A stretch of DNA of 64,000 bases from Bosea sp. ANAM02. GTDB lineage: Bacteria > Pseudomonadota > Alphaproteobacteria > Rhizobiales > Beijerinckiaceae. The notes under the pieces were generated by a model, which was not told the DNA's origin, searched no databases, and saw only the letters and a program-made list of their open reading frames with translations. The translations under genes and the position numbers were made by a program. The DNA is taken from the NCBI RefSeq assembly GCF_011764485.1, contig NZ_AP022849.1:124001-188000 (forward strand), given 5' to 3'. This document shows, piece after piece, positions 8,304-16,238 of this stretch (positions within the stretch are counted from its first letter, which is position 1; the number at the start of each line of letters is the position of its first letter).

Positions 8304-9233
8304 ATGCCCGCAACCACACCGCTCCCAACCGCCGAGGCGATCGAGCGGGCTCGCACGATCGCTCGCGCCATCTGTGTCGAATATCGGCTGTCTCCCGAAG
8401 CCTACGATCGACATGGTGGCGAGCATCCGATCATTCCGGTGATCGTGCGCCATGTCGCGCCGGCGTTGTGCCCCACCACCCTTGCGGATCAAGTTGACAC
8501 TGCGGCGAAGAGAAGCTGGGACTCGCTCAGCGCGTTCGAGAAAGCCGTCGTGTCCGCCTGGAACTATTTCCAAAGCCCCAACAGCTACTCCAAGGCCGAG
8601 AAGGCCTTCGTCTTCACGCTTCTCGACGAAGCCCACGACGAGATCCGCGCGGGCACCACTCAGGCCGACGATGGCTGGCTCGACATCGCAGGCGCGCCGC
8701 TCGACGGCCGCAAGGTCGATTTGTGGGTGCGACCGTACGATGCCGAGGCCAACGGCAACCCTGGCCGGATCGCGGATGCCTGGTATCAGGACGGGCGATG
8801 GATGCGCCATGTGCCTGGCGTGGACCGCCCTGTCGCGGTCGATGATTGCGGAGTTCCGACCCACTGGCGCGCGCCGCCGGCGGCACCGGGCGGCGCGAAG
8901 TCCGCCACGATTGTTCGACCCTCCGAGGAAGCCGAGCGCGCCACCACCAACGAGATCAAGAGCGATCGCGTGGATGCCCATCGTGAGTTCGTTCGTCGAG
9001 CTGCCGCACACCACGCCGGCGATCGCTCCTATCTCAACGGCGTTCGCGGCGGTTTCTTCGACGCTGCTCACCTGGTCGACATCTGCCGGGCGGAGATCGA
9101 GAGCACCGGCCGACCGTCGAAGGCCAGGACCGCCCAAGTCGAACTCCTGCAGCGCGTCGGCGATACCATCTGGGGGCTGAAGAACGTCCTGCCCGAGCCG
9201 ACCGGTTCGTCCGAGGGCCGCCCCGATGCCTGA
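8304..9233 (+). CDS. hypothetical protein with DUF551-like segment
   Basis: A 309-residue protein. ATG 8304 has GAGG six bases upstream; GTG 8292, overlapping the previous stop, is an alternative. Residues about 118-195 match the layout of the DUF551 segment found in phage and plasmid proteins: WLDIAGAPLDGRKVDLWVRP, a Gly-rich turn, AWYQDGRW, then PTHWRAPP. The role of that domain is unknown. The N-terminus (about 8-50) is helical. The C-terminus overlaps the next gene by eight bases. Confidence 0.68.
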   Translation: MPATTPLPTAEAIERARTIARAICVEYRLSPEAYDRHGGEHPIIPVIVRHVAPALCPTTLADQVDTAAKRSWDSLSAFEKAVVSAWNYFQSPNSYSKAEKAFVFTLLDEAHDEIRAGTTQADDGWLDIAGAPLDGRKVDLWVRPYDAEANGNPGRIADAWYQDGRWMRHVPGVDRPVAVDDCGVPTHWRAPPAAPGGAKSATIVRPSEEAERATTNEIKSDRVDAHREFVRRAAAHHAGDRSYLNGVRGGFFDAAHLVDICRAEIESTGRPSKARTAQVELLQRVGDTIWGLKNVLPEPTGSSEGRPDA

Positions 9234-9453
9234 CATACTGACAGCGAACCGGCACCGGGTGCTGGAGACCCTTTCCGACCAGCCCAAGCTCGTCGCAGGA
9301 ACAGACCTGACAGCGGCGGCCTGGCTGGCGAAGAACGGCTACGCCATCCGCCACCGATTGAACCACTTCACGGCGACTGACGCCGGGATCGAGCTCGGCA
9401 AGAAGCGTTCGGCTGATCCCGCCTCGAGGCGAAGCGAGATCTCCGATGTCTGA
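9226..9453 (+). CDS. small winged-helix-like protein
   Basis: A 75-residue protein with an arrangement that could be a minimal winged helix: helix RHRVLETLSD, then TDLTAAAWLAKNGYAIRHRL, then the wing-like FTATDAGIELGKK. A GAGGG site lies upstream. It overlaps both neighbours by eight bases each, so it probably is translated with them. DNA binding is only inferred. Confidence 0.55.
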   Translation: MPDILTANRHRVLETLSDQPKLVAGTDLTAAAWLAKNGYAIRHRLNHFTATDAGIELGKKRSADPASRRSEISDV

Positions 9454-9976
9454 GGTCCTCGCGAGCCCCGTTGAAGCCGCCCCGGTCGTCACCCCCGACC
9501 GATCCATCGAGGACGTCATCCGCCGTCTCGAAGATGGTGAGGGTGTCGATCGCGAGCTCGATCTCGCGATCCTGAACCTGTGGAGTGAGCATCCCTATCG
9601 CTGGAGCTCGCTCAGTGACGCCGTTTCCGTGCCTTTGGGCCTTGCAGTGCGGGATCTGCCGTCTGACGTGCCCGCTGACTTCGCACGCTTCTGCGTGGAC
9701 CGCGATCAGCACAGTGTCGTCGTGCCTCGCTACACCGAAAGTCAGGATGCCGGCGCGGCCCTCGTCAAGCAGCTGCTGCCCGGCCGCCGGCGGGTGACCG
9801 TGAATTTCGAAGACGATGTCGGCGGCTTCGTCCAGGTGGGCTGGCGACCGGAGGGTAGCCGCATCCCTTCCTGGATATGGACGGAAGCCCACGCGCCGTG
9901 CGCCGCGCGCGCCCAGGTCGCCGCGATCCTCAAGGCCTATGCCCAAAAGCCTGCAACCCGTTCGAAGGAGTTCTGA
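9446..9976 (+). CDS. phage ABA-sandwich-type protein
   Basis: A 176-residue protein of the same general layout as the one at 2334. It opens with a helix DVIRRLEDGEGVDRELDLAI, has the hallmark YTESQDAGAALVKQLLPG helix followed by strands RRVTVNFEDDVGG and FVQVGWRPEG, and closes with the helix AQVAAILKAYAQK. The family is typical of phage and mobile DNA and lacks an assigned reaction. It ends one base before the next gene. Confidence 0.68.
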   Translation: MSEVLASPVEAAPVVTPDRSIEDVIRRLEDGEGVDRELDLAILNLWSEHPYRWSSLSDAVSVPLGLAVRDLPSDVPADFARFCVDRDQHSVVVPRYTESQDAGAALVKQLLPGRRRVTVNFEDDVGGFVQVGWRPEGSRIPSWIWTEAHAPCAARAQVAAILKAYAQKPATRSKEF

Positions 9977-9977
9977 G

Positions 9978-10199
9978 ATGTCGCAGTCGAACGGCGAACT
10001 CGTCCCCGAGCATGCCAGTCACCCTGGCTGGACCGCCGATGGCTGCGAGCTGCGGATGGCGGTCACCCCGCGCAACGGCGGCGTGACCTCTGCCGGATTC
10101 GCATGCAGCTGGACCGGCGGTCACTGCCTGCCGGGCGGTGCTTGTGAGGGGTATCGAGAGGATGCGAAGATGGAGCGCGAACGGCAGCGTACCCCCTGA
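9978..10199 (+). CDS. small Cys-containing hypothetical protein
   Basis: A 73-residue protein at ATG 9978 with a strong AAGGAG site eight bases upstream, inside the end of the preceding gene. It has four cysteines, three of them clustered near the end (ACSWTGGHCLPGGACEGY). That spacing could fit a small metal site, but no family is recognised. Last gene of the packed run that starts at 4736. Confidence 0.55.
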   Translation: MSQSNGELVPEHASHPGWTADGCELRMAVTPRNGGVTSAGFACSWTGGHCLPGGACEGYREDAKMERERQRTP

Positions 10200-10264
10200 C
10201 AAGTTGATTCCTCGGCTGCGTAAATTATCAATGTTTCCGTTTGGTCGCTGCGCAGGGAGGTAAG

Positions 10265-10825
10265 GTGAGCGCTCACTATGGTGACACGCTTGCGGGTGAT
10301 CTGTTGAGGCGCGCGCGCGTCGCAAAAGGGTTTGGCACTGCTCAAAAGGCAACGGCGGCGTTCCGCTGGTCGCCAGCAACATACGCGGCGCACGAGTCAG
10401 GTTCACGGCACTGTCCGCCGGCTCAGCTCCAAGTTTATGCGGCCACCTTCGACGTTCCCGCAGAATGGCTGGCTACCGGAGCCTATCCAACTGACAAGCT
10501 CGGATTGGATCGATTGAGCGTCATAGCTGAGGCCGCGATCTCCGAGATCCCTGATCGGCTGGCTCATCTGGAACGCGGGCACCCGTACAGACCTCAATGG
10601 CAGCGGCTCAGGCTAGCTCGGGCTGCCGGTGGGTTCAGCAGCGCCAGGCGCGCGGCGACATCTTTCGGCTGGAGGCAGTCGACCTATACGGCGCATGAGA
10701 ATGGGCAGAACCGGCTCACAGAAGCCACGGCGGAGCTTTACAGTCGAGCCTATGGGGTAAGTGCACGATGGTTGCTTGACGGCAGTGAACCCTCTGGACT
10801 GTCGGGTGCGCCAGACGGTCGATAA
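10265..10825 (+). CDS. XRE-type protein with two tandem HTH units
   Basis: A 186-residue protein starting at GTG 10265 behind a near-perfect AGGGAGGT site. It contains two copies of one Cro/C1-type unit: residues about 15-72 (RARVAKGFGTAQKATAAFRW, TYAAHESGSR, EWLATG) and about 113-172 (RLRLARAAGGFSSARRAATS, TYTAHENGQNR, RWLLDG). Single-unit versions are frequent in Hyphomicrobiales and act as DNA-binding regulators. Two units in one chain would give a monomer with pseudo-dyad symmetry. It stands alone, so it may regulate itself or the element. Confidence 0.8.
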   Translation: MSAHYGDTLAGDLLRRARVAKGFGTAQKATAAFRWSPATYAAHESGSRHCPPAQLQVYAATFDVPAEWLATGAYPTDKLGLDRLSVIAEAAISEIPDRLAHLERGHPYRPQWQRLRLARAAGGFSSARRAATSFGWRQSTYTAHENGQNRLTEATAELYSRAYGVSARWLLDGSEPSGLSGAPDGR

Positions 10826-10855
10826 GACAACAGCTCGTTGTGCACGACGAAGTCA

Positions 10856-10879
10856 CTTTCAAGCTCCCCTGATACGATC
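10856..10879 (+). promoter_or_regulatory. shared upstream motif TTTCA-N11-TAnnnTC (copy 1)
   Basis: CTTTCA at 10856-10861, an 11-base gap, then TACGATC at 10873-10879. The 92-residue gene starts at 10907. The same spacing occurs upstream of four other, unrelated genes. A promoter role is inference from position and repetition. Confidence 0.5.
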
Positions 10880-10906
10880 CCACGATCACCGCAAAGGATC
10901 GCCAGT

Positions 10907-11185
10907 ATGCTGCTCAAGGACTTCGCTCCGCACCTCGTTCACGCCAAGCTCGGCGACTGTGATGTCGTTGGCGTTCTCGACGGCCTGGTTGTGCACTTCA
11001 ACGCGGAGGACGGGACAATCTACAACGAGGGCTTGTCGCTTCAGGATTGGCTCGACGGCGACAGCGAGGCCTGGGCGATGACGGCGGCCGAGGCCGAGCG
11101 CGTCGGGATCGCGGACTACAGCGCCTATATCGAGCGCCTCAATGAGTTGAATCCCAGCCTGCTTGGCGGTGCGCCGGCGCCGTGA
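10907..11185 (+). CDS. DUF2442-like or other small acidic protein, unassigned
   Basis: A 92-residue acidic protein. ATG 10907 has AAGGA nine bases upstream; the longer in-frame start at 10838 would run through the promoter-like motif and is rejected. Sequence features: beta-rich start (LVHAKLGDCDVVGVLDGLVV), then an acidic helix-rich end. I am not certain of any family. It stands alone behind one of the five shared promoter motifs. Confidence 0.55.
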   Translation: MLLKDFAPHLVHAKLGDCDVVGVLDGLVVHFNAEDGTIYNEGLSLQDWLDGDSEAWAMTAAEAERVGIADYSAYIERLNELNPSLLGGAPAP

Positions 11186-11228
11186 GGGGCTGAGTTGACA
11201 CTGTGGCTTTATCACTCATCCTTTCCTG

Positions 11229-11435
11229 ATGAGCACGCCACCAACATTCGATGTCGAGAAGCGTCGGGAGGCCAAGCGCCGGTCGCGTGAGCAGGATGCT
11301 GCGCGCATCCAAAGCGGCGAGATCCCGGCTGTCGATCTGAACAAGCGGAACGGCTTCTTCTCGCTGCTCGATCGAGCCAGCGCTCGTGTCGTAGCGTGGC
11401 GGTCGCGAGTTAAGCTCGGCGATAGCCATCGCTGA
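11229..11435 (+). CDS. small basic hypothetical protein
   Basis: A 68-residue, strongly basic protein with a charged helix (EKRREAKRRSREQDAARI) and a C-terminal segment SLLDRASARVVAWRSRVK. No ribosome-binding site is visible before ATG 11229. Codon use and composition still look coding. A nucleic-acid-binding role could be guessed from charge but is not supported by a motif. Confidence 0.45.
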   Translation: MSTPPTFDVEKRREAKRRSREQDAARIQSGEIPAVDLNKRNGFFSLLDRASARVVAWRSRVKLGDSHR

Positions 11436-11468
11436 GCGACGCGATCATGCACACTGGTCAAATTGGCG

Positions 11469-11762
11469 ATGATGACGTTCAGCGAGGCCGAGATCATCGC
11501 CGCGGCCGGCCTCAACCCAGATGCCGATCCACACATCGACCCGATGCGCTCAGAGACTGCCCAGCGCCGCCTGCGCAATCTGGTCGAGATCCTCAACAAG
11601 GTGAAGGCACGCTTTGGCTCAGCGACCCTGGCCTTCGCCTGGTACCGTTCCGAAGCCATGCTTGGCCTCTCCGGTAAGACCGCAATGAAACTCGTTCGTG
11701 AAGGACGAGCCGGCGAGGCCATTGCCTCTGTCGACGCGGTCGATGCCGGCTTTCACAATTGA
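11469..11762 (+). CDS. Xre/MbcA/ParS-type antitoxin-like protein
   Basis: A 97-residue protein. Its C-terminal 45 residues (AWYRSEAMLGLSGKTAMKL, VREGRAGEAIASVDAVDAG) match the pattern of the toxin-binding domain of Xre/MbcA/ParS antitoxins: a Trp-containing helix, a 'GKTAMKL' turn and a final small-residue helix. In that family the partner is usually a RES-domain toxin next door. No such gene follows; 11763-11992 holds no convincing reading frame. A solitary antitoxin or a regulator derived from one is likely. ATG 11469 was chosen over the TTG at 11463. Confidence 0.62.
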   Translation: MMTFSEAEIIAAAGLNPDADPHIDPMRSETAQRRLRNLVEILNKVKARFGSATLAFAWYRSEAMLGLSGKTAMKLVREGRAGEAIASVDAVDAGFHN

Positions 11763-11992
11763 TCCGCTCGGTCAGGGGACCTGTGCGACAATCTCGGCAT
11801 CGTCATAGTCCTCTGGATCGTCCTCAACCTGCATCGTCTCCGCCGCCTTCTCGATTGCGATTTCGAAGTCGGACCCCGCTTTGGCTAGGCTGCGCGCCTG
11901 GATGCCTCGGGATCGGCGAGCTTTTCGTCGCCTATGGTCTTGGAGGGTCTTCTCGCCGACATGTCTGTCGCTCCTGAGGTAACCATGCTCCG

Positions 11993-13609
11993 TCAGCCTG
12001 GCTTCGGGCCTTCGACCTTCTGAACCATGCCAGTCGACCGTGCCTCCTTGAAGAGGTTGTTCAGGATGCGAGTGCTCGTGGGGAATCCGCCATGCGGCAC
12101 AGGAAGGCGGCCGCTCGCTTTCCTGTGAAGGTTCAGCAGCGCGACGAATTCTTCCGTGCTTCCGGCACCGAACTCTTCCTCATATTCTGAGCTCCAGTTC
12201 GCGGCCGGCAGTCCGCTATAGTCGGGCCTCCACTTCCGTTCGAGGGCCTGGGCAGCCAGCCGATCCGCCCTTTCTGCCTGAAGCCGCGCCTCCTCCGCAC
12301 GAAGCCGAGCTGCCTCCTCCGCATGAAGCCGAGCGGCCTCTTCCTCATGAAGCCTTGAAGCATCCATGCGCGCCTTCTTGATCGCGGCAAGCCCTCCTGA
12401 ACTTGGTGTGGGCGCGGAAGAAGCTCTTGGAGACAGCGTGGCTGTTACAGCCGGCCTGGGGAGGACGAGCGGCGCGAACTTTGTGACGGATGCAACCATG
12501 ATCGGATCGAAGCCGATCTTGGTGGGTGGTTTTGGAGGCGGAGGCGGAGCAGCAGGCTTTCGCCCTCTCGCCGGCGGCACAGGCTCGCGCTTCGGCTCCG
12601 GCGGAGGCCTGCGGGTGTCGAACGGCATATCCCCGAAGCCGATGACCTCCGGGTCTTCGACATACGGGACTGGCTCGGGCTCCTTCTCAGGATCCGGGAA
12701 TTTGAACTGAATGCCGTACGGAACGATCTCTTCTTTGTCCCGCTCGTTGTCGATACGGATAGGTGTGGGATCGGCCGGCGACCAGAAGCCGTCATCGATC
12801 GCCTCATCGAGGAATTTCAAGCAATTCGCGAATTCTTGTTCCAGGTCCTGCAGCCGCGGCCCATCAGGACGATAGAGCGTCTGCGCAGCTTTCTCCGCCC
12901 GGAACCAGGACGCTGATCCGCGGGCGCCGTGCTGAGCATTCCAGATCTCGTCCGCTGAGAACCCTGCCCAGGAGCGTTGATCGCGCAGATCCTCGTCGAA
13001 GCGAGCTTTCCGTATCCCTGTGGGGTCGAGGAAGCGTATGCGCGACGCCAACCCGTCCTGGCCGTACTCGACGCCGATCTGGTGCATCATCGACACATCG
13101 AAGTGCTCGGCGAACTGCTTGACGACTTCGGCGAACGCCAATCCAACGAACTCGTATGCGACACTCGCGGCGCGCCGTTTTTCCGGGTCGTCGGAAGCGA
13201 TCAAGGCATCGAGCTTCCCAACGTCCCGGATCCAGAGGATGCGGCTCGCTTCACCGCGCTTCCACTCGGGCGCCTCGTCGAGATGAAGATCACCAACCCT
13301 CATTTTCCGATGAGCTTCAACGACGAGATTGCCGCGCCAGTTCACGACCGCGGCGATGAGCAGCCTTGGCTTGCCTCCCGCCGGGACTTTGGCTGCGATA
13401 ACCCTCGGTAGCAGGTCTTCCGGAGCCGTCGTCTCTAACGACCCCTCTATGGCGTCCTCGCAGTTCTGGAAAAGCTTCTCCAGGCCGAAGCCGACCGTGA
13501 TCTCGTCGTAGGCGTTCGTCCGCTTCAATTTCTCAGCGTCGACGGCCGCGAAGATGCGATCGCGCTCAGCTTCGGTGAAGTCCGTCAGGATCGTCACCCC
13601 ATTTTTCAT
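11993..13609 (-). CDS. hypothetical protein with Pro-rich linker and EAARLxAE repeats
   Basis: A 538-residue protein. ATG 13609 follows a GAGGAG site and is preferred over the in-frame start at 13657. Three regions can be seen. Residues 1-300 are a mixed alpha/beta domain of unknown family. Residues about 315-420 form a Pro/Lys/Glu-rich linker including a run of eight prolines broken by lysine. Residues about 420-470 are an 8-residue-period coiled-coil-like repeat (EEAARLHA, EEAARLRA). A final 60-residue domain follows. It is the last gene of the leftward operon that starts near 16.1 kb. Function unknown. Confidence 0.72.
   Translation of the reverse strand: MKNGVTILTDFTEAERDRIFAAVDAEKLKRTNAYDEITVGFGLEKLFQNCEDAIEGSLETTAPEDLLPRVIAAKVPAGGKPRLLIAAVVNWRGNLVVEAHRKMRVGDLHLDEAPEWKRGEASRILWIRDVGKLDALIASDDPEKRRAASVAYEFVGLAFAEVVKQFAEHFDVSMMHQIGVEYGQDGLASRIRFLDPTGIRKARFDEDLRDQRSWAGFSADEIWNAQHGARGSASWFRAEKAAQTLYRPDGPRLQDLEQEFANCLKFLDEAIDDGFWSPADPTPIRIDNERDKEEIVPYGIQFKFPDPEKEPEPVPYVEDPEVIGFGDMPFDTRRPPPEPKREPVPPARGRKPAAPPPPPKPPTKIGFDPIMVASVTKFAPLVLPRPAVTATLSPRASSAPTPSSGGLAAIKKARMDASRLHEEEAARLHAEEAARLRAEEARLQAERADRLAAQALERKWRPDYSGLPAANWSSEYEEEFGAGSTEEFVALLNLHRKASGRLPVPHGGFPTSTRILNNLFKEARSTGMVQKVEGPKPG
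12289..12360 (-). repeat. 24-base tandem repeats, three units
   Basis: Three head-to-tail 24-base units (12289-12312, 12313-12336, 12337-12360) inside the 538-residue gene. Units one and two differ at only two positions; the third is more diverged. On the coding strand each unit gives an eight-residue EEAARLxA-type block of a coiled-coil-like helix. Confidence 0.85.
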
Positions 13610-13666
13610 GGGGCTCCTCTCGCGCTGCTGCTCTTCGGATGTCGTGCGAATGGTCATGATGACACC

Positions 13667-14155
13667 TCAAGGGCGCAGCGGAAGCCCGCCGACTAGCTCT
13701 GGCCGGCGATCTCGGAGATAGTCGAGGACGTCGGCGACCTGGATCGTGCAGGAGTCGTAGCGGTTCGGCGTCCCAGCACAGATCGACCAGGTTCCGCCCG
13801 CATCGCTCGCGAGCCCAGCGCAAAGGTCCGGGGTGAGTTCGAAGGCTTCATGTCCCGTCACCGCGCCGATGAACTGGATGACCTCCCTGGCGCCGTTGTC
13901 ACGCGGTTCGATGCGGATGCGAACATCGCGCTCGTAGGTATGGTCCACCGCGCGCTCAGGCAGCGCTTGCTGTCCAGCCTTCAGAGCAGCGAGCCCCGAC
14001 GGCCGCTTCCACACCAGGACCTCGAACACCGCGGGGATGGGGTGCTCGGTCGCCTCGATTGCCTCCCGGGCTGCAACGGCCGCGTCGAAGCGCTCGCGCT
14101 CTTCCGGCATCATGCGGGCGCGTTTCTCGGCGAGCAGGGCTGCGAAGTCGATCAT
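13667..14155 (-). CDS. hypothetical protein
   Basis: A 162-residue protein with a helical start (FAALLAEKRARMMPEERERFDAA by composition) and a beta-rich rest containing ERDVRIRIEPRDNGAREVI and a Cys-rich patch (DLCAGLAS, WSICAGTPNRYDSC). No family recognised. It lies behind one of the shared promoter motifs (14203-14228), so it may begin its own transcription unit, leading into the 538-residue gene 57 bases downstream. Confidence 0.68.
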   Translation of the reverse strand: MIDFAALLAEKRARMMPEERERFDAAVAAREAIEATEHPIPAVFEVLVWKRPSGLAALKAGQQALPERAVDHTYERDVRIRIEPRDNGAREVIQFIGAVTGHEAFELTPDLCAGLASDAGGTWSICAGTPNRYDSCTIQVADVLDYLRDRRPELVGGLPLRP

Positions 14156-14202
14156 GGCGTTGCCGGGCTCCAGGATAGCGGATGCGGGTGCTTCAGGGCC
14201 TG

Positions 14203-14228
14203 GAGGCTATCCGTGAGCTTTGAAAGCC
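14203..14228 (-). promoter_or_regulatory. shared upstream motif TTTCA-N11-TAnnnTC (copy 2)
   Basis: On the minus strand GGCTTTCA (complement of 14221-14228), an 11-base gap, then TAGCCTC (complement of 14203-14209). It points at the gene starting at 14155, about 48 bases away. Confidence 0.5.
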
Positions 14229-14292
14229 AGAAGGAGGGCGCGAGATATCGCTCGTCGTTCCGGTGTCCAGCCGGCCTCGGGGACAGTATCGT

Positions 14293-14625
14293 TCATGACC
14301 GAAGCGGCTGCCTTTGGTCTGGCTCTGATCCGTTGGCTATCCCCAGTCGCGCAAGCTCCGCCTCTAGATCGGGGCTCCGTTCACCGGTTTCGTCGCGAAT
14401 TGAGTGATAAGTCCTCGCCAGCGTCTCAAGGTCGATTTCTTGCCGCGCCGCGAAGCTCACCACGAGGCCGGGCCGGACATCGGTAAAGAATGTTGCTACG
14501 TGGACTGTCCAGGAGCCCGTGTCGCCTGTCCGCACACAGTGAGCAAGCGTCTGCGCATCGATGCGGCGTCGATATGGGGCATTCGTGGTCGAGAGGACCA
14601 ATCCGTCCCCATCGCGCGTTGTCAT
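14293..14625 (-). CDS. hypothetical protein
   Basis: A 110-residue protein with plausible coding composition: beta-rich N-terminal half (GLVLSTTNAPYRRRIDAQ, SWTVHVATFFTDVRPGLVV) and a helical C-terminal half (LETLARTYHSIRDETG, PDLEAELARLGIA). Its start is 95 bases beyond the stop of the nucleotidyltransferase gene. No family recognised. Confidence 0.55.
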   Translation of the reverse strand: MTTRDGDGLVLSTTNAPYRRRIDAQTLAHCVRTGDTGSWTVHVATFFTDVRPGLVVSFAARQEIDLETLARTYHSIRDETGERSPDLEAELARLGIANGSEPDQRQPLRS

Positions 14626-14719
14626 GGGCTTGGTCGGCCTCGTTCCTTCGGCACGACTAGCCTACGCCCTCCCCGCCGCTGCTCAAAGCATCCCCTTCCC
14701 GGCCTCGGTCGCCTTCCAA

Positions 14720-15604
14720 TCACCGCTTTCCGCAACCCGGATCGGTCCCGGTGAGGCGACTTCCGTTCTCGCCAAATTCGTCGATCAGCCGCTGAAGCAG
14801 CGCGGCGTCAATTGCCGGTCCCGATGGCCACGCACCGCCGTCGGCTGGTGCCGTCGGGATGAACCTGCCAGAGAGTGTCTCCTCAACCGTCATCGGGATC
14901 TCTCCTTCTGGCCCGATAAAGAGCTGCCCAGCGCTGGCCTGTGGAAGCAGCGGGAACACATCGCGCGCAGTGTCGATCGCGTCTCTGACAGCTGCGCCAA
15001 CCTCCCCTGCGGAGAGATCGCAAAGGCTGTCAATCTGGTTGTCGAATTCGACCTGGGTGAACTGGTTGGTTCGAGCAATCCGCTCCAGAATCTTGTTGGG
15101 CGTCTGGCTTGCGTCCTTTCCGGGCGCCGCCCAGATCGCGAGCCACAGCGGCATGATGTGAGCGTCGATAAGAGCGAGGTCGACATAGTCGCGCACTTCT
15201 CGACGGCCAGCGGCAGCAAGGACCTTATTGATCGCCAGGTCGGCCATGTGCAGGCGCCAGCCATATTCCGGATCTGCGACCGGGCCGAAGAAGTTGAACG
15301 AGCTCGCCTGAACCCATTGCACTTTCGAGGCTCCCTCATCCTCGATGTTGACGATGGCTTCGGCCATGCCTTCGAAGAGAATGTTCAGGTCGACAGTTAC
15401 GCCGGCGGCCTCAAGGGCTTTGACATCCCGATAGACGATCGTGAGGAATTCTTGGGAGCCTGTCGCGGTGAAGATGTCCTGGTCCTGGGATAACCGATGA
15501 CCGTGCCGCTGTAGAACGGTTCCGCCGGCGAAAACGCTATCGGGGCTGCGTTGCGGAAGGAGCGCCTGCAGTATTTTGTGCTGAAACTGGTCCAGAGGCA
15601 TCAC
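14720..15604 (-). CDS. AbiEii/AbiGii-type nucleotidyltransferase
   Basis: A 294-residue protein with the AbiEii-like nucleotidyltransferase signature: FAGGTVLQRHGHRLSQDQDI at 25-44, where GGT (27-29) and the D41/D43 pair correspond to the GG-x-DxD metal site, and later HMADLAINKVLAAAGRREVRDYVDLAL, the 'DLA..K..A...R..RDyvDl' motif of the family. Known AbiEii/MenT enzymes transfer nucleotides, for example to tRNA ends, and act as toxins or abortive-infection effectors. An AbiEi partner with a full-length C-terminal domain is absent. Two short genes lie upstream instead; the nearer overlaps this one by 68 bases. Confidence 0.8.
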   Translation of the reverse strand: MMPLDQFQHKILQALLPQRSPDSVFAGGTVLQRHGHRLSQDQDIFTATGSQEFLTIVYRDVKALEAAGVTVDLNILFEGMAEAIVNIEDEGASKVQWVQASSFNFFGPVADPEYGWRLHMADLAINKVLAAAGRREVRDYVDLALIDAHIMPLWLAIWAAPGKDASQTPNKILERIARTNQFTQVEFDNQIDSLCDLSAGEVGAAVRDAIDTARDVFPLLPQASAGQLFIGPEGEIPMTVEETLSGRFIPTAPADGGAWPSGPAIDAALLQRLIDEFGENGSRLTGTDPGCGKR

Positions 15605-15890
15605 CGAGAAACTCCGAGATCGATAATGCGAGCTTCCAGGCCGGCATATCCCCGTAGGTCTTCAGCCGCTCGATGATCACTCGCAACCCCGCGATCGTGC
15701 GCTGTGGCTTTGCGTTCCACAAACACATGGCGCCATAGCGCTCGATTGCCTCCTGGTACCAGCGCTCGTGATCTGGCGTCCAAGGATCTTGATGACGAGC
15801 ATCGACCATGGCTCGACAGTACACCTTCGCCTGCATCGGTGGAAGGCGCGCAAGCATGCCGTCCATGCCGTCAAGTCTGGCCGCCCCCAC
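15537..15890 (-). CDS. small helical protein preceding the AbiEii-like gene
   Basis: A 117-residue protein starting with GTG 15890, directly after the TGA of the preceding gene. It is helical and Arg/Trp-containing (VYCRAMVDARHQDPWTPDHE, YQEAIERYGAMCLWNAKPQR). Internal ATGs at 15866 and 15857 could also be starts. It overlaps the nucleotidyltransferase by 68 bases in another frame, an unusually long overlap that implies strong coupling. It may be part of a split antitoxin; that is inference. Confidence 0.6.
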   Translation of the reverse strand: MGAARLDGMDGMLARLPPMQAKVYCRAMVDARHQDPWTPDHERWYQEAIERYGAMCLWNAKPQRTIAGLRVIIERLKTYGDMPAWKLALSISEFLGDASGPVSAQNTAGAPSATQPR

Positions 15891-16118
15891 TCAAAGAAGC
15901 CCCTTCCCGATCTCCGTCGCTTCCACTGCGGCCGCCGGCACCAGGCGGGAAGCGCCCCCGCGCACAGTGGGGTGATCGACCAACCGGACCGCGCCCTTGA
16001 GCAGGAGCTCGTTCAGCGCCCGCGACAGGCCGCTCGCCACGACCTGGCTCTCCAGGACCAAGGTCCGCGCGCACCATTCCAGCAGTTTGCGCTCGGACCG
16101 GCTTAGATCGGTGACCAT
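15891..16118 (-). CDS. small winged-helix-like protein, first gene of AbiEii-like module
   Basis: A 75-residue protein with GAGGAAA upstream of ATG 16118. The pattern RSERKLLEWCARTLVLESQV, LSRALNELLLKGAVRLVDHP, then a basic turn and strand, fits a winged helix. AbiEi antitoxins carry an N-terminal winged helix, so this may be the DNA-binding part of a split antitoxin. It is the first gene of the leftward unit and faces a strong inverted repeat at 16239-16279. Confidence 0.58.
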   Translation of the reverse strand: MVTDLSRSERKLLEWCARTLVLESQVVASGLSRALNELLLKGAVRLVDHPTVRGGASRLVPAAAVEATEIGKGLL

Positions 16119-16238
16119 GCTGTTTCCTCAGTGATCCTATGCCCAAGCGACAGCGATCTGATGGCCGTCGCAAGAGGAAAGTTCTGAGGTCCGGAAGAAG
16201 ACGCGCCGCCGGCTATAACGAATTCGCGCCGAAGTTAT

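Noticed and set aside
8184..9287. A 367-codon minus-strand frame
   Set aside because: It lies opposite the DUF551-like gene, which shows domain motifs and fits the operon.
11195..11223. TTGACA at 11195 as a standard sigma70 promoter
   Set aside because: At 17 bases the -10 would be ATCCTT, which is weak, and it would leave almost no leader before ATG 11229.
11759..11977. A 72-codon frame after the Xre/ParS-like gene as the missing toxin
   Set aside because: Ser/Arg/Pro-rich, no RES motif and no ribosome-binding site.
14561..15493. A 310-codon plus-strand frame
   Set aside because: The opposite strand encodes an AbiEii-like enzyme with clear motifs.
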